Below, piece by piece: positions 43,301 through 50,441 of a stretch of 64,000 nucleotides of DNA. Source of the stretch: Clostridia bacterium. Its GTDB lineage: Bacteria > Bacillota > Clostridia > Oscillospirales > CAG-272. A program made the position numbers and the translations under genes. Within the stretch, counting starts at the first letter, position 1. The number at the start of each line of letters is the position of its first letter. The stretch lies in the NCBI GenBank assembly GCA_017533565.1, contig JAFXHU010000034.1, forward strand, positions 1 to 64,000, in the 5' to 3' direction. Below the pieces are notes generated by a model, which worked only from the letters and a program-made list of their open reading frames with translations, was not told where the DNA came from and made no database searches.

Positions 43301-43917
43301 GCGTTGACGGTTACGTCGGTTTTATCCGTCCAGGAGAATACGTACGCCACCTCCACAAACTCGGCGGCGCTGTAGCCCGCAGAGCCTGTCAAAAGCTTTA
43401 AGGAGGGCACGTAGGATGCGCCAGAGCTCTTTCGTGAGAAGGAAAGAAGCCCGTTCATTCCCGAATTGTAGCCGTAGAAGCTTCCGTCCGGCTTTTGAAT
43501 ACTTGCGCCGTGGTGGTAATCGTAGGGGCGCGCAAGAATTGCCGTTCTCGTGGTTGAGGAGGTGTCGGTGGTGCGAACCTTTGCACGGAGGACGACGCTT
43601 CCCTCGTCGGGAAGGTAGTTGGATATTTCTATGTTAAAGTGTCCGTGTGTCGTACCCGTTGCCGTAGTATCGAAAACCCAACGCATAAAGGTATTTCCGT
43701 CCTCGGTAACGAGCTTTATGGTATTTCCCGCGGTCTGCGTTGCGCCGAAGCCGTTGCTTACCGAGGTTTTATCCTCGAAATCCCTGTTCAGCATAAGGGT
43801 CGTTTCGGCGGGAGTGACCTCCGCGGCAAAAATTCCAAACGGCAGGATAAACGAGCCGACGGCAAGGCTTACCGCAAGAATGAGGGATAACACGCGTCCT
43901 TTGAATTTCTTTATCAT
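37363..43917 (-). CDS. Giant secreted heparinase II/III-like protein
   Basis: A 2,184-residue protein with an N-terminal signal peptide (residues 1-32, cleavage near FGIFA-AE). Residues about 35-270 look like a carbohydrate-binding beta-sandwich. About 290-350 resemble a copper-amine-oxidase-type domain. About 420-760 form the helical lyase domain, including HFLNCADAAGPYSTAYDWLY near 560. About 870-1150 form the heparinase II/III beta domain with LGHGQIDSGSFVYHNGG near 875. The last 1,000 residues appear to be beta-rich binding modules. It should cleave uronic-acid polysaccharides by elimination; the polymer is unknown. No LPXTG or surface-anchor motif was seen. AGAGGTG precedes the ATG, with a promoter and palindromic operator upstream. 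Confidence 0.78.
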   Translation of the reverse strand: MIKKFKGRVLSLILAVSLAVGSFILPFGIFAAEVTPAETTLMLNRDFEDKTSVSNGFGATQTAGNTIKLVTEDGNTFMRWVFDTTATGTTHGHFNIEISNYLPDEGSVVLRAKVRTTDTSSTTRTAILARPYDYHHGASIQKPDGSFYGYNSGMNGLLSFSRKSSGASYVPSLKLLTGSAGYSAAEFVEVAYVFSWTDKTDVTVNAYYDGASSPSETCTMKSYGVDARPCYFRFQVNTGKNLSWDLDDLQIYIAYTNNDASALAASFDSNNRGVLYNASADAYIDPDAYVGHHFFKVNVDKALDKNGTTVYTLSQKPFSDENGKIWFPVSALEAVVGEVSANAPVSTVKGIECVRMEDISLALDGYYASYHSSGLVAISEKQEVFVEGASDESVIPVMQKFLFDNVNTSLEKVEAFSVSDGQYLNHPYIFANQDKFDSLRETYLDADGTADQTLKGYIQNRVSSAESIYKSYAITSNGEYSSLDSGKGLSGAQKNIYEMPYLDAQGYDIGGRHSQATSHASRIQELAFAWQITREDRFALLAYDYAIAIGGWEHWGPGHFLNCADAAGPYSTAYDWLYPAWVELGLDVSKIEEIIFTHAVVPGYYSRSANTIPEGWMRYISGVLTKSGWGFNGTNNWNAVCSAGMVTASLAIAGLTTATAEIYVDTDVNGVAFEKTALVTDLGSHAGLSTYRDYSEWLINECLYGMAINGLVQYIPDGSYIESSGYWSYGTNNFFEMVAALTTATEYNTGVSNDFGMLDAWGIDRTCYYALNTQSGDFKTFNYHDSSSGVQDTSWFGFYGNYTGKTDLAAIRIDALASGKSGSPTVQDILFYVKPVGEYEKPALQYWWEGINGYVVRDSWESGSIYAGIMGDTNNLGHGQIDSGSFVYHNGGTVWFCDIGTENYNCYGFWGSATRYRYYKMNAEGNNTLFLANRSSVPYGQALNGFGKIIATGDNAYGAYTVMDNTTAYGGYARSAYRGMLLTNDRRTLVIQDEVEFLTAETAYWVGHTEQEVILSVDKTAAYMYDGRTVIRVSIIDMSNSGAHFVIEDCYTYHLEASEGMDEIAYEYYVAGTHELNNDRSQYKKLTIALDGVKSVKLAVVIEEVAVGQISELGYEWQDMLLWNENTPSSDGSVSEQQTALHTGDGSAIGAITVKGTDANLSLSTDTLGMNTVYLISAARGSGATSVSFGSKASLTEFGFLGDRTIVAELDLGTLGKFPENARVALSGAGKELIGIDLSELGTLASTVLKRITLVIDGQRGKCYVFFGDTAVLDAEWKGGSVEDLAIVISSRAGALDGESIVLDNLSLRTFGSDYSELSDLLVNGNIADWELRLPINGASAIPVARITYKNENPFDTPVIDLIAGASASYAVNTERQGVAELYSWEEVEALLVEGATLEVLVSNYHYPIEIDCPLTVNTHGNDFFATSSSYMAFVDGEAVEYRKGSVTVTFITDSGTFTQTHTASRPASFFGMLDKTVYERKTDVGYEYYVKDGWALTSGGEALTSLEMTVTSENCVFYQAEKPYEAAFVTVKDGVVSGYTDSDKLFTYATSGGFDRISLTSDIFFDSTNLSCSWSGTVNIYLNGYTLTYVSEKTSDHMYSHKASVSIYGPGKMVNNSLSSNLFLATGGTVNVNGVTVESASAVTDHRGGVITFTDCDITITKNGVSAFAVRNRNNAETQILPTLNIVGCTLNLPYLTASKSVFCVSQNSVLSVTDTKIKASTGGYLLSLQNDTVGSVAGFDYDNAFEKMQVKLGNVIHDCVNLVICKSNAPSGYAYPEMVEKIGYISGAALGWEDAEVWTYDGCVVARQNDSANPYVVTAADNTVSVTWRVGDESFTEIWVKGSIPNTESPTLSALLSCAAEGRKYVFSLGSVDTDTVLTAEEVTDFPVSVNLTLHTGFTVNVFLQVTKGVSFNGFSVDGVEYNGVSCTMPDGTECVKLAIRRDNPATAAELINLIVSFDDENVGVVNKSLVINVSLGAYVEKILSSDYSEESKGLVANVLKYVKNAYEYEGNELLAGYSSVLTLSERFEKYMTASVVRRESTDLSEISHAVSSAALYLENSPAFRFYVRDGYNGNITLSYATLADGSTVSRTFTPESFVTEVAEGETRRYVNLTMRAFDFATPITVTVEGEGGSVSASYSLAMYYHSVACEIGPLTEFINAIYAYAESARLYRGYSDENGLK

Positions 43918-43944
43918 AAAGCACCTCTTTCGGGGATTGATTAA

Positions 43945-43958
43945 TAACGGAACCGTTA
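43945..43958. promoter_or_regulatory. Palindromic operator at the heparinase-like promoter
   Basis: TAACGG and CCGTTA form a perfect inverted repeat around two bases. It sits directly downstream of the -10 box, at the expected transcription start, a normal place for a LacI-type repressor site. No regulator gene lies nearby. Confidence 0.6.
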
Positions 43959-43965
43959 CGTTTTA

Positions 43966-43994
43966 ATTATATAGGAGCGCACGCGCGCTGTCAA
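43966..43994 (-). promoter_or_regulatory. Promoter of the heparinase-like gene
   Basis: On the minus strand the full consensus TTGACA (43989-43994), 17 bases, TATAAT (43966-43971). Confidence 0.93.
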
Positions 43995-44065
43995 TCAGTA
44001 TGCACGTAAAAATTTTTTAGTGAAAATAACTATAAAAAATGAAAAAGCGGCTACCGATGCGGCGA

Positions 44066-44098
44066 AAAAGAAAAAACGGGGCGCATTTTGCGCCCCGT
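44066..44098 (-). terminator. Terminator of the aspS-rpiB-like unit
   Basis: A 9-bp GC-rich stem (44076-44084 with 44090-44098) followed on the minus strand by TTTTTTCTTTTT. Confidence 0.9.
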
Positions 44099-44191
44099 GG
44101 ATAGGGTTTTCATTTCAAATCGGGGTTTTACCCGCGGATTTTGTCCGTTTTAAACGAAATTTTCCGTTTATCCCGTTCTCCGTTTATCCAA

Positions 44192-44830
44192 TTAGCCGAG
44201 AAGCTTTTCAACGCAGGCTCTGATTCTGTCGCACTTGCAATTTGCGAAGAACAGCTCGCGGAATTTTGCTCCGCCGAGAGCGCCGAGAACAAGCTCACGG
44301 TCAAGGTTTTCAAGGATGTAGCAGATGTCGGTATGGGTAACCTTCTTTACCTCGTCGAGGATTTTCTTGTTTCTCTGCTCGGGAACGGCTCTCTCGCGGG
44401 GATAGCCAAGACCCCACTCGGAAACGAAGAGCTTTTCAAAAACGTACTGCAGGTTAAGCTCACAGCCCCAGCCCCAGCCCTTTGCAAAGGGCATAGCGAT
44501 TGCGTTGCCGTTGTTTACCTGTGTAAACTGGTATGCGTCGGTGGGGTCAACAACGTGACCGCAAAGAACGCCCGGGAAGGAGTTACAGGCAAGCATAGCA
44601 CCCTCGCCCGTGCCGCAGCCCGTGATTACGAGGTCGCAAGCACCCGAGTTAAGAAGAACGGCGGAGAGGATACCGATTTGAACGTAGGTAAGCTGCTCCT
44701 TGTCCTCCGCGGAATACATACCGTAGTTATGTACCTCGTGGCCGAGAGGCTCTACAACCTTTTTGAGGGTTTCACAGATAAGTGCGTTTTTAGCCGCCTG
44801 GCTATTTTCGTTGATAAGTGCGATTTTCAT
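44192..44830 (-). CDS. RpiB/LacA/LacB-family sugar-phosphate isomerase
   Basis: A 212-residue protein, longer than RpiB (about 150). The phosphate-binding start is MKIALINENSQ; the catalytic-type Cys lies in ITGCGTGEGAMLACN. A 60-residue C-terminal helical part follows. Members of this branch isomerise aldose/ketose sugars or their phosphates; the exact sugar is not readable. Its position between the heparinase-like and esterase/rhamnosidase genes suggests use of a sugar released from polysaccharide. A weak match to the shared palindrome lies upstream near 44860. Confidence 0.78.
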   Translation of the reverse strand: MKIALINENSQAAKNALICETLKKVVEPLGHEVHNYGMYSAEDKEQLTYVQIGILSAVLLNSGACDLVITGCGTGEGAMLACNSFPGVLCGHVVDPTDAYQFTQVNNGNAIAMPFAKGWGWGCELNLQYVFEKLFVSEWGLGYPRERAVPEQRNKKILDEVKKVTHTDICYILENLDRELVLGALGGAKFRELFFANCKCDRIRACVEKLLG

Positions 44831-44959
44831 TTTATTTTTCCCTTTCATTTGTAATCATTTGTTTGCATTTTTGCACAACCGCCCCGCGTTTTCTTTACAC
44901 GGGGTGGGGCTAATCGTTTTAGATGGATAAAACCGAGGCTGTAAAAAGTCACACCGAAA

Positions 44960-46246
44960 TTACGGGGTCAAACGGTTAGGACCGCGGAAGAGGAACTGCA
45001 CCTCTTTAATGGACAGACCGAGGAAAAGCATAGTAAGACGGTCAATACCAAGACCGAAGCCGCCGTGGGGAGGACAGCCGTACTTGAAGAACTCAAGGTA
45101 GAACTTTACGTCCTCGGCGAGTCCCTTTTCCTCCGCCTGTGCCTTTAAGACGTCGTATCTATGCTCGCGCTGTGCGCCCGTGGTGATTTCAACTCCGCGC
45201 CAGATGAGGTCGTATCCCTGCGGCACGCCGTTTTCGTCACGCATATGGTAGAAGGCTCTTTCCTTCGCATCGTAGTCGGTGATAAAGAGAAATTCGTGGT
45301 TGAACATATCGCGGCAAAGCTGCTTTGTCATTCTCTCCGCCTCGGTGGTAAGGTCGCCCTTCAGCTCGTCGGGGATTTTATAGCCGTACCTTGCCTCAAG
45401 CTCCGCGTAAACGTCCGCAAGCTTCATACGGGGGAAAGGAAGCGTTGGAACCTCCAAATCCATACCGAAAAGCTCCTTGATTTTCTCGCCGTGAGCCGCC
45501 TTTACCTTTCCGATTGCGTAGGTGACAAGCTCCTCCTCCATTTGCATAACGTCCTCGCAGCCGTCGATGTAGGAGAATTCAAGGTCAAAGCCCGTAAACT
45601 CGGTTGCGTGCTTGTTGGTGTAGGACTTCTCCGCCCTGAAAACGGGACCGGTTTCAAAAATTCTTTCAAGACCCGCAGCCATAGCCATCCGCTTGTAGAA
45701 CTGCGGCGACTGTGCAAGGTAGGCGTTGGTATCGAAGTATTTTACCTCGAAAACGTCCGAGCCGGACTCGCTTGCCGCGCCGATAAGCTTCGGCGTGTGA
45801 ATTTCGGTAAAGCTTCTTTCAAGGAGAAATTCGCGAAGCGCGGCGGTAAGCGTCGTTTGAAGCGCGAGCATAAGGTGATTTCTCTCGCGGCGGAGGTCAA
45901 TCCATCTGTAATCCATTCTTACGTCGATGTCGGAGTCGTCCTTTATGGGAAGTGCCTCCGCTACCGATTCGATTTTCATTGAGGTGGGGTACATTTCCTT
46001 GCCGCCCATTTTTACGTACTCGCTGGCAACAACCTCTCCCTCAAAGCTCACGACGGAGTGAATTGTGAGCTTATCAAGCATTTCGTTAAATTCGGGATGC
46101 TCCTCCTTTACGATGGTAACCTGGAGCTTTCCCGTCACGTCCTTTACAACGATGAACGCCATATTCTTTTTGTTTCTGAAGTTTTCAACGAAGCCCTGTA
46201 CACGGCAAACGCCGGGGACAACGTCCTTGATATAAGTTCTTTTCAT
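44960..46246 (-). CDS. aspS: Archaeal-type (probably non-discriminating) aspartyl-tRNA synthetase
   Basis: A 428-residue class IIb synthetase: an N-terminal OB-fold for the anticodon (GVCRVQGFVENFRNKKNMAF) and a catalytic domain with FRAEKSYTNKHATEF and the ATP-binding motif 3 GFGLGIDRLTMLFL, ending RGPNRLTP. Bacterial AspRS has about 590 residues with a GAD insertion; that insertion is missing, so this is the archaeal form. Such enzymes often load Asp on both tRNA-Asp and tRNA-Asn, with GatCAB completing Asn-tRNA. Whether a second AspRS or AsnRS exists cannot be seen. It has a strong promoter. Confidence 0.87.
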   Translation of the reverse strand: MKRTYIKDVVPGVCRVQGFVENFRNKKNMAFIVVKDVTGKLQVTIVKEEHPEFNEMLDKLTIHSVVSFEGEVVASEYVKMGGKEMYPTSMKIESVAEALPIKDDSDIDVRMDYRWIDLRRERNHLMLALQTTLTAALREFLLERSFTEIHTPKLIGAASESGSDVFEVKYFDTNAYLAQSPQFYKRMAMAAGLERIFETGPVFRAEKSYTNKHATEFTGFDLEFSYIDGCEDVMQMEEELVTYAIGKVKAAHGEKIKELFGMDLEVPTLPFPRMKLADVYAELEARYGYKIPDELKGDLTTEAERMTKQLCRDMFNHEFLFITDYDAKERAFYHMRDENGVPQGYDLIWRGVEITTGAQREHRYDVLKAQAEEKGLAEDVKFYLEFFKYGCPPHGGFGLGIDRLTMLFLGLSIKEVQFLFRGPNRLTP

Positions 46247-46278
46247 ATCAAAAATCCTTTCGTTTTTTCCAACGAGAT

Positions 46279-46307
46279 ATTATAAACTATTGTGCGCGAA
46301 AAGTCAA
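46279..46307 (-). promoter_or_regulatory. Promoter of aspS
   Basis: On the minus strand TTGACT (46302-46307), 17 bases, TATAAT (46279-46284). Confidence 0.92.
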
Positions 46308-46405
46308 GGGGGAAATTACGGGGCAAGGCGGCGGAAAATAGGTCGCGAAAAAAGCCAAATCCGAGTGTAGGCGGCAATTCCCCACGCTTTTAGAAAGGCG
46401 GAAAA

Positions 46406-47212
46406 TCAAAGAGTTTTAAACCACTCGATAGCGGTATCGACCCAGCCCTCCGCAAGAGGCTGTACCCAGACGGGGTTGCCGCACTCGGTGGTCTTATTTG
46501 CGAGCGCAAGCCCGTGCGTTCCGTAGGGGTAAAGGTGGAACATTACGGGAATATGCTTTCTTACGTACTCCTGTGCAAGGGCGAAGGAGCCGTTTGTGGG
46601 CACAAGCTCGTCCTCCGCGGTATGCCAAATAAACACGGGCGCGGAGTCGTCGGTTACGTTAAATTCAAGGGATACTGCGCTTCTCTCCTCCGCGGCAATA
46701 TCGTACGCGGGGCGTCCGAGCAGACACTCAAAGCTCGGGCCGTGGGTGTCAACGAAGCAGGAAACGACGGGATAGCAAAGTATGCAGGCGCGGGGGCGAT
46801 TGTACCCACGCTCTATACCGAGGCGGTTAAGCACGTCGGTATCTCCGTGAAGAATGGCAAGCGAGCCTGCAAGATGGCCGCCCGCGGAAAAGCCGAGAGC
46901 GTAAACAAGGCTCGGGTCAATGCCGAATTTTTCGGAGTTATCCTTGATATATACGATTGCCATAGAGGCATCGGTAAGCTGTGCGGGGTAGTGGTCGTTA
47001 GGACCGACGCGGTAGTTAAGCACGAAGGCGTTAAAGCCGCGCTCGAAGAAGGCGAGGGCAATAGGCTCTCCCTCCCTTTCGTGGCAGACGGCGGAGTAGC
47101 CGCCACCGGGAATTACGAGCATTGCGGGGTGTATTTTTCCGTCAGCGTGGACGTAGGTATCCATCCATACGCGCGAGTCGGTATCGTTAAGAAAAATTCG
47201 TTCTTTTGTCAT
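46406..47212 (-). CDS. Alpha/beta-hydrolase esterase (acetyl-ester type)
   Basis: A 268-residue hydrolase. PGGGYS makes the oxyanion hole, GFSAGG holds the nucleophile Ser, and the acid and His are seen in HTAEDELVP and YPYGTHGLAL. This group (BD-FAE/AXE-like) includes acetyl-xylan esterases and other carbohydrate deacetylases. No signal peptide is present, so it acts in the cytoplasm on imported sugars. It lies divergent to the rhamnosidase, in keeping with a role in plant-polymer use. Confidence 0.82.
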   Translation of the reverse strand: MTKERIFLNDTDSRVWMDTYVHADGKIHPAMLVIPGGGYSAVCHEREGEPIALAFFERGFNAFVLNYRVGPNDHYPAQLTDASMAIVYIKDNSEKFGIDPSLVYALGFSAGGHLAGSLAILHGDTDVLNRLGIERGYNRPRACILCYPVVSCFVDTHGPSFECLLGRPAYDIAAEERSAVSLEFNVTDDSAPVFIWHTAEDELVPTNGSFALAQEYVRKHIPVMFHLYPYGTHGLALANKTTECGNPVWVQPLAEGWVDTAIEWFKTL

Positions 47213-47233
47213 AATTTTCCTCCGTTTTCTTTT

Positions 47234-47262
47234 ATTATACTACGGGCGCGGGAAAATTACAA
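47234..47262 (-). promoter_or_regulatory. Promoter of the esterase gene
   Basis: On the minus strand TTGTAA (47257-47262), 17 bases, TATAAT (47234-47239). Confidence 0.82.
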
Positions 47263-47302
47263 GGGATTTTTGCTATTTTTTTGAGCAAATCGGGCGTAAA
47301 TA

Positions 47303-47332
47303 TTGACACGGCTTCTCTTTTTATGCTATCAT
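47303..47332 (+). promoter_or_regulatory. Promoter of the alpha-L-rhamnosidase gene
   Basis: TTGACA (47303-47308), 18 bases, TATCAT (47327-47332). It faces away from the esterase promoter. Confidence 0.8.
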
Positions 47333-47362
47333 ATAACCGTAAGACACAGCAAAAAGGTTAAT

Positions 47363-47379
47363 GCAAACAATTATTTACA
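47363..47379. promoter_or_regulatory. Shared palindromic operator-like site
   Basis: GCAAACAATTATTTACA is an imperfect palindrome between the promoter and the ribosome-binding site of the rhamnosidase gene. Sixteen bases (AAACAATTATTTACAT) recur exactly at 62718-62733, beside the start of another carbohydrate gene. Confidence 0.6.
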
Positions 47380-47403
47380 TTTCAAAAAGGAGAGCATCGG
47401 ATT

Positions 47404-49605
47404 ATGAAGAACCCGATTTACAGTGCAAGCTTTATCACTGCGGGCAAAAAGTGGGTGCCCGTGTCACCTTATTTCAAGAAAAACGTAGCTTTAAGGGGCG
47501 AGGTGCGGCGTGCTATGCTTCACATTTCCTCCCTCGGTGTATTCGAGGCAAAAATCAACGGAGTGCGCGTTGGAGAGGACTATATGACTCCGGGCTGGAC
47601 CTCCTATTACAAGAGGTTGCAGTATTTCACCTACGACGTTACGGATATGCTTCAAGGGAGGTGCGAGATTGTTGTCGGGGTCGGTAACGGCTGGTATTCC
47701 TCTCGCGGCGGCTTTATTCATACAAAGGACGGTATGTACGGAGAGTTCCCCGCCCTTATCGCGGCACTTGAAATCGAGTATAAAAACGGCGAAGCAGAGA
47801 CCGTCGTAACCGACGAAAGCTGGCTTGTTGCGCGGTCGGAATGCCTCTTTTCGGGGATATACGACGGCGAGATTTATGATGCTACGGTAGTACCCGTGTA
47901 TGAAAATAACGCGGAAATTTTGGATTTTGACAAATCCGTTCTTATCCCGCTTGAGGGCGAATGCGTAAGAGAAGCAGAGAGGGTTGCGGTAAAGGAAATC
48001 ATAATAACTCCGAAGGGAGAAACGGTTCTCGATTTCGGTCAGGAAATAACTGGTACGGTAGAGTTTAAGCTTACCGCACGGGGAGGCGAAACCGTGCGAC
48101 TTTTGCACGGCGAGGTGCTTGATAGCGAGGGTAACTTTTACAACGCCAACTACCGCACCGCACGCTCCGAGATTGTATATACGGCAAGGGCTGGCGAGCA
48201 AAGCTACAAGGCGATTTACACCTTCTTCGGCTTCAGATACGTAAAGCTTTTAAACTGGTGCTGTGAGGTCAAAAGGGAGGATTTTGTCGGCATCGTCCTT
48301 CATTCGGATATGCGCAGGACGGGTTATTTTTCCTCGGGTCACGCAAAGCTCAATCAGCTTTATTCAAACGTAATATGGGGACAGAGGGACAACTTCCTCG
48401 ACGTACCGACCGACTGCCCGCAGCGCGACGAGCGTCTTGGCTGGACGGGTGATGCGGAGGTTTTTGCAAGGACGGCATCAATCAATTACGATACCGAAAA
48501 ATTTTACACAAAATGGCTTCGCGACGTGATGGCAGAGCAATTTGAAAACGGCGCAATTCCGCGCGTTGTTCCCGACGTGCTTCGTGACGAGAAAAATCAA
48601 TGCTCGGCGGCGTGGGGCGATGCGGCGTGCGTTATTCCGTGGGAGCTTTACCTCGCGTACGGTAACAAAAGGCTGCTTCGCGAGCATATTCCGCTTATGA
48701 AAAAATGGGTCGGATATCAGTACAGTGACGGTGCGGAGCGTTACCTTTGGCTCGGTGGAAAGCATTTCGGCGACTGGCTCGGTCTTGATGCTCCCGTCGG
48801 GTCGTATAAGGGCTCAACTGACCCCGACCTTATTGCCTCGGCATATTTTTACCTCTCTACCACGCTTTTGATAAAGGCTCTCGACGTGCTTGAAATGAAG
48901 AGCGAAAGGTACAAGAGAATGGCGGAGCGTATTAGGAAGGCGTTCCAAAAGCGATTTATCAAGCGCGGACGGCTTACCTCCAACACGCAGACGGCGCACG
49001 TGGTAACAATTCACTTCGGTCTTGTTGACGACAAGCCCGAGCTTAAGGAGAGGCTCGGCAGGCGATTGGTTGAGCTTATCGAGGCAAACGGTGACAGGCT
49101 TCAAACGGGATTTGTCGGGACACCGTACCTTCTTGATACGCTTACCGAAATCGGCAGAGCCGACAAGGCGTACACGCTCCTTTTGCAGGAGAAATTCCCC
49201 TCCTGGCTTTTCTCGGTCAATATGGGTGCGACTACGATTTGGGAGCATTGGGACAGCGTAAACGAGAGGGGCGAAATGTGGTCAACCGATATGAACTCCT
49301 TCAACCACTACGCATACGGCTCGGTTGCCTCCTGGCTTTACGGGACGGTGCTTGGTATAAAGCCGACCTCCCCCGCATACGCAACCTTTGAGCTTTCGCC
49401 CATTCCGAACAGGGCACTCGGTCACGCGAGATGCTGTATTGAAACGAGAAGCGGAACGGTTCGCTCCGCGTGGGCGTACGGTGATGGCGAGATACGCTAC
49501 ACCTTCGAGGTTCCCGAGGGAACACGGGCGCATCTTAAGCTTACGGACGGAACGGACAGACTGCTTGATGGCGGAAAATACACGTTTATCACACCGATTG
49601 ACTGA
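47404..49605 (+). CDS. Alpha-L-rhamnosidase (GH78)
   Basis: A 733-residue enzyme that cuts terminal alpha-L-rhamnose from plant glycans, glycosides or pectin fragments. N-terminal beta-domains (about 1-320) precede the (alpha/alpha)6 barrel. DVPTDCPQRDERLGWTGDAE (about 332-351) holds the general acid and substrate-binding acids; the base Glu is in ATTIWEHWDS (about 613). A C-terminal beta domain closes the protein. No signal peptide, so it acts inside the cell on imported oligosaccharides or glycosides. The Shine-Dalgarno GGAGAG is rather far from the ATG (about 10 bases). The nearby operator suggests sugar-dependent control. Confidence 0.9.
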   Translation: MKNPIYSASFITAGKKWVPVSPYFKKNVALRGEVRRAMLHISSLGVFEAKINGVRVGEDYMTPGWTSYYKRLQYFTYDVTDMLQGRCEIVVGVGNGWYSSRGGFIHTKDGMYGEFPALIAALEIEYKNGEAETVVTDESWLVARSECLFSGIYDGEIYDATVVPVYENNAEILDFDKSVLIPLEGECVREAERVAVKEIIITPKGETVLDFGQEITGTVEFKLTARGGETVRLLHGEVLDSEGNFYNANYRTARSEIVYTARAGEQSYKAIYTFFGFRYVKLLNWCCEVKREDFVGIVLHSDMRRTGYFSSGHAKLNQLYSNVIWGQRDNFLDVPTDCPQRDERLGWTGDAEVFARTASINYDTEKFYTKWLRDVMAEQFENGAIPRVVPDVLRDEKNQCSAAWGDAACVIPWELYLAYGNKRLLREHIPLMKKWVGYQYSDGAERYLWLGGKHFGDWLGLDAPVGSYKGSTDPDLIASAYFYLSTTLLIKALDVLEMKSERYKRMAERIRKAFQKRFIKRGRLTSNTQTAHVVTIHFGLVDDKPELKERLGRRLVELIEANGDRLQTGFVGTPYLLDTLTEIGRADKAYTLLLQEKFPSWLFSVNMGATTIWEHWDSVNERGEMWSTDMNSFNHYAYGSVASWLYGTVLGIKPTSPAYATFELSPIPNRALGHARCCIETRSGTVRSAWAYGDGEIRYTFEVPEGTRAHLKLTDGTDRLLDGGKYTFITPID

Positions 49606-49734
49606 TTTCGGGAAAGACGTAAAGCAAATCAAAGGCATAAATTAAGCAAAAAGCAAACGGCTGCACAAGGCTACGAAGGGCAAGGAAAGCCAAGCCGAAG
49701 CATTTAAGCAGACGGACGCGGATTATGCAAGAGA

Positions 49735-49768
49735 AAAAGAGCAGATACGGCGGTATCTGCTCTTTTGT
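49735..49768. terminator. Bidirectional terminator after the rhamnosidase gene
   Basis: A 14-bp perfect stem (49735-49748 with 49753-49766), with A-rich sequence on the left arm and T-rich on the right. Confidence 0.9.
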
Positions 49769-49823
49769 TATATTTTTCGCTATATTTTTCCGTCACGGTG
49801 TTTGTTTTTTTACATTTTTTACG

Positions 49824-49925
49824 TCAATCAAGCTTTTTCTTCATTTTATCGACAAGACTACGGAATTTGTCGGTCATTTTGGACCATAAGCTTTGTTTCG
49901 TACTATTTTTCGCGGTATTTCTCAT
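49824..49925 (-). CDS. Very small basic protein (33 residues), unknown
   Basis: A 33-codon frame with the Shine-Dalgarno GGAGTG 5 bases before its ATG. It lies 13 bases after the stop of the preceding gene, consistent with one transcript. The product is Lys-rich and amphipathic (SLWSKMTDKFRSLVDKMKKK), likely one helix. It has no known family. The ribosome site and spacing support it being translated; size alone makes this uncertain. Confidence 0.5.
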   Translation of the reverse strand: MRNTAKNSTKQSLWSKMTDKFRSLVDKMKKKLD

Positions 49926-49938
49926 TTTTTCACTCCGT

Positions 49939-50355
49939 TTAAAGGATTTGGTCCTTTCCGTAGTAAAGCTCGCGCTTTTCCTCCTCCGAAAGCTCGTCGA
50001 TGTCAACGCCCGCGCGCATTGCGGTCCACGCCCTGTTGGGAACGGGAGGATTGAAGGCGGGAAGCGCAAGACCCGTCGCGCTGTAGCCAAGCTCGTTTAC
50101 GCCCGCGTTGTTCATTGCGAACTTATCAACAGTGCTGCTATATGCCGTTCCGTTATTTGTGCCGACTCCGCGCACGCCCGGGGTGTTGACACCGGGAATT
50201 GCATTTTCGCTTACGAGGTCGTTATACCTGCCGTCGATTGGGTCGATTTTTTTATCGTGAGGATATTTTTCGTCAATGTAGGGAGCTTTTTTGCCGTTGT
50301 TTTTCTTTTCGCCCTTGCCGTTTTGATATCTTTTTTCATCATTAATATTTGACAT
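49939..50355 (-). CDS. Hypothetical hydrophilic protein (138 residues)
   Basis: No family recognised. The first 35 residues are Lys/Asn/Asp-rich and probably disordered; the middle is Gly/Asn/Pro-rich (IPGVNTPGVRGVGTNNGTAY); the end has a short helix, DELSEEEKRELYYG. There is no signal peptide or membrane segment. The start at 50355 follows AAAGGAAAC; a longer frame from 50505 would begin in the tandem repeats and is rejected. Small, flexible proteins of this kind sometimes turn out to be spore or envelope components, but nothing here shows that. Confidence 0.55.
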   Translation of the reverse strand: MSNINDEKRYQNGKGEKKNNGKKAPYIDEKYPHDKKIDPIDGRYNDLVSENAIPGVNTPGVRGVGTNNGTAYSSTVDKFAMNNAGVNELGYSATGLALPAFNPPVPNRAWTAMRAGVDIDELSEEEKRELYYGKDQIL

Positions 50356-50441
50356 AACAGTTTCCTTTCTGCATTGGCGTGTTTTCGCGCCTTGCATTTT
50401 TAGTTTTCGTAAAAATCGCAATAATATGCAAGAAATAAAGC

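Noticed and set aside
47361..47687. A 108-codon frame starting upstream of the rhamnosidase gene
   Set aside because: It overlaps the start of the GH78 gene in another frame and covers the operator; it has no good ribosome site.
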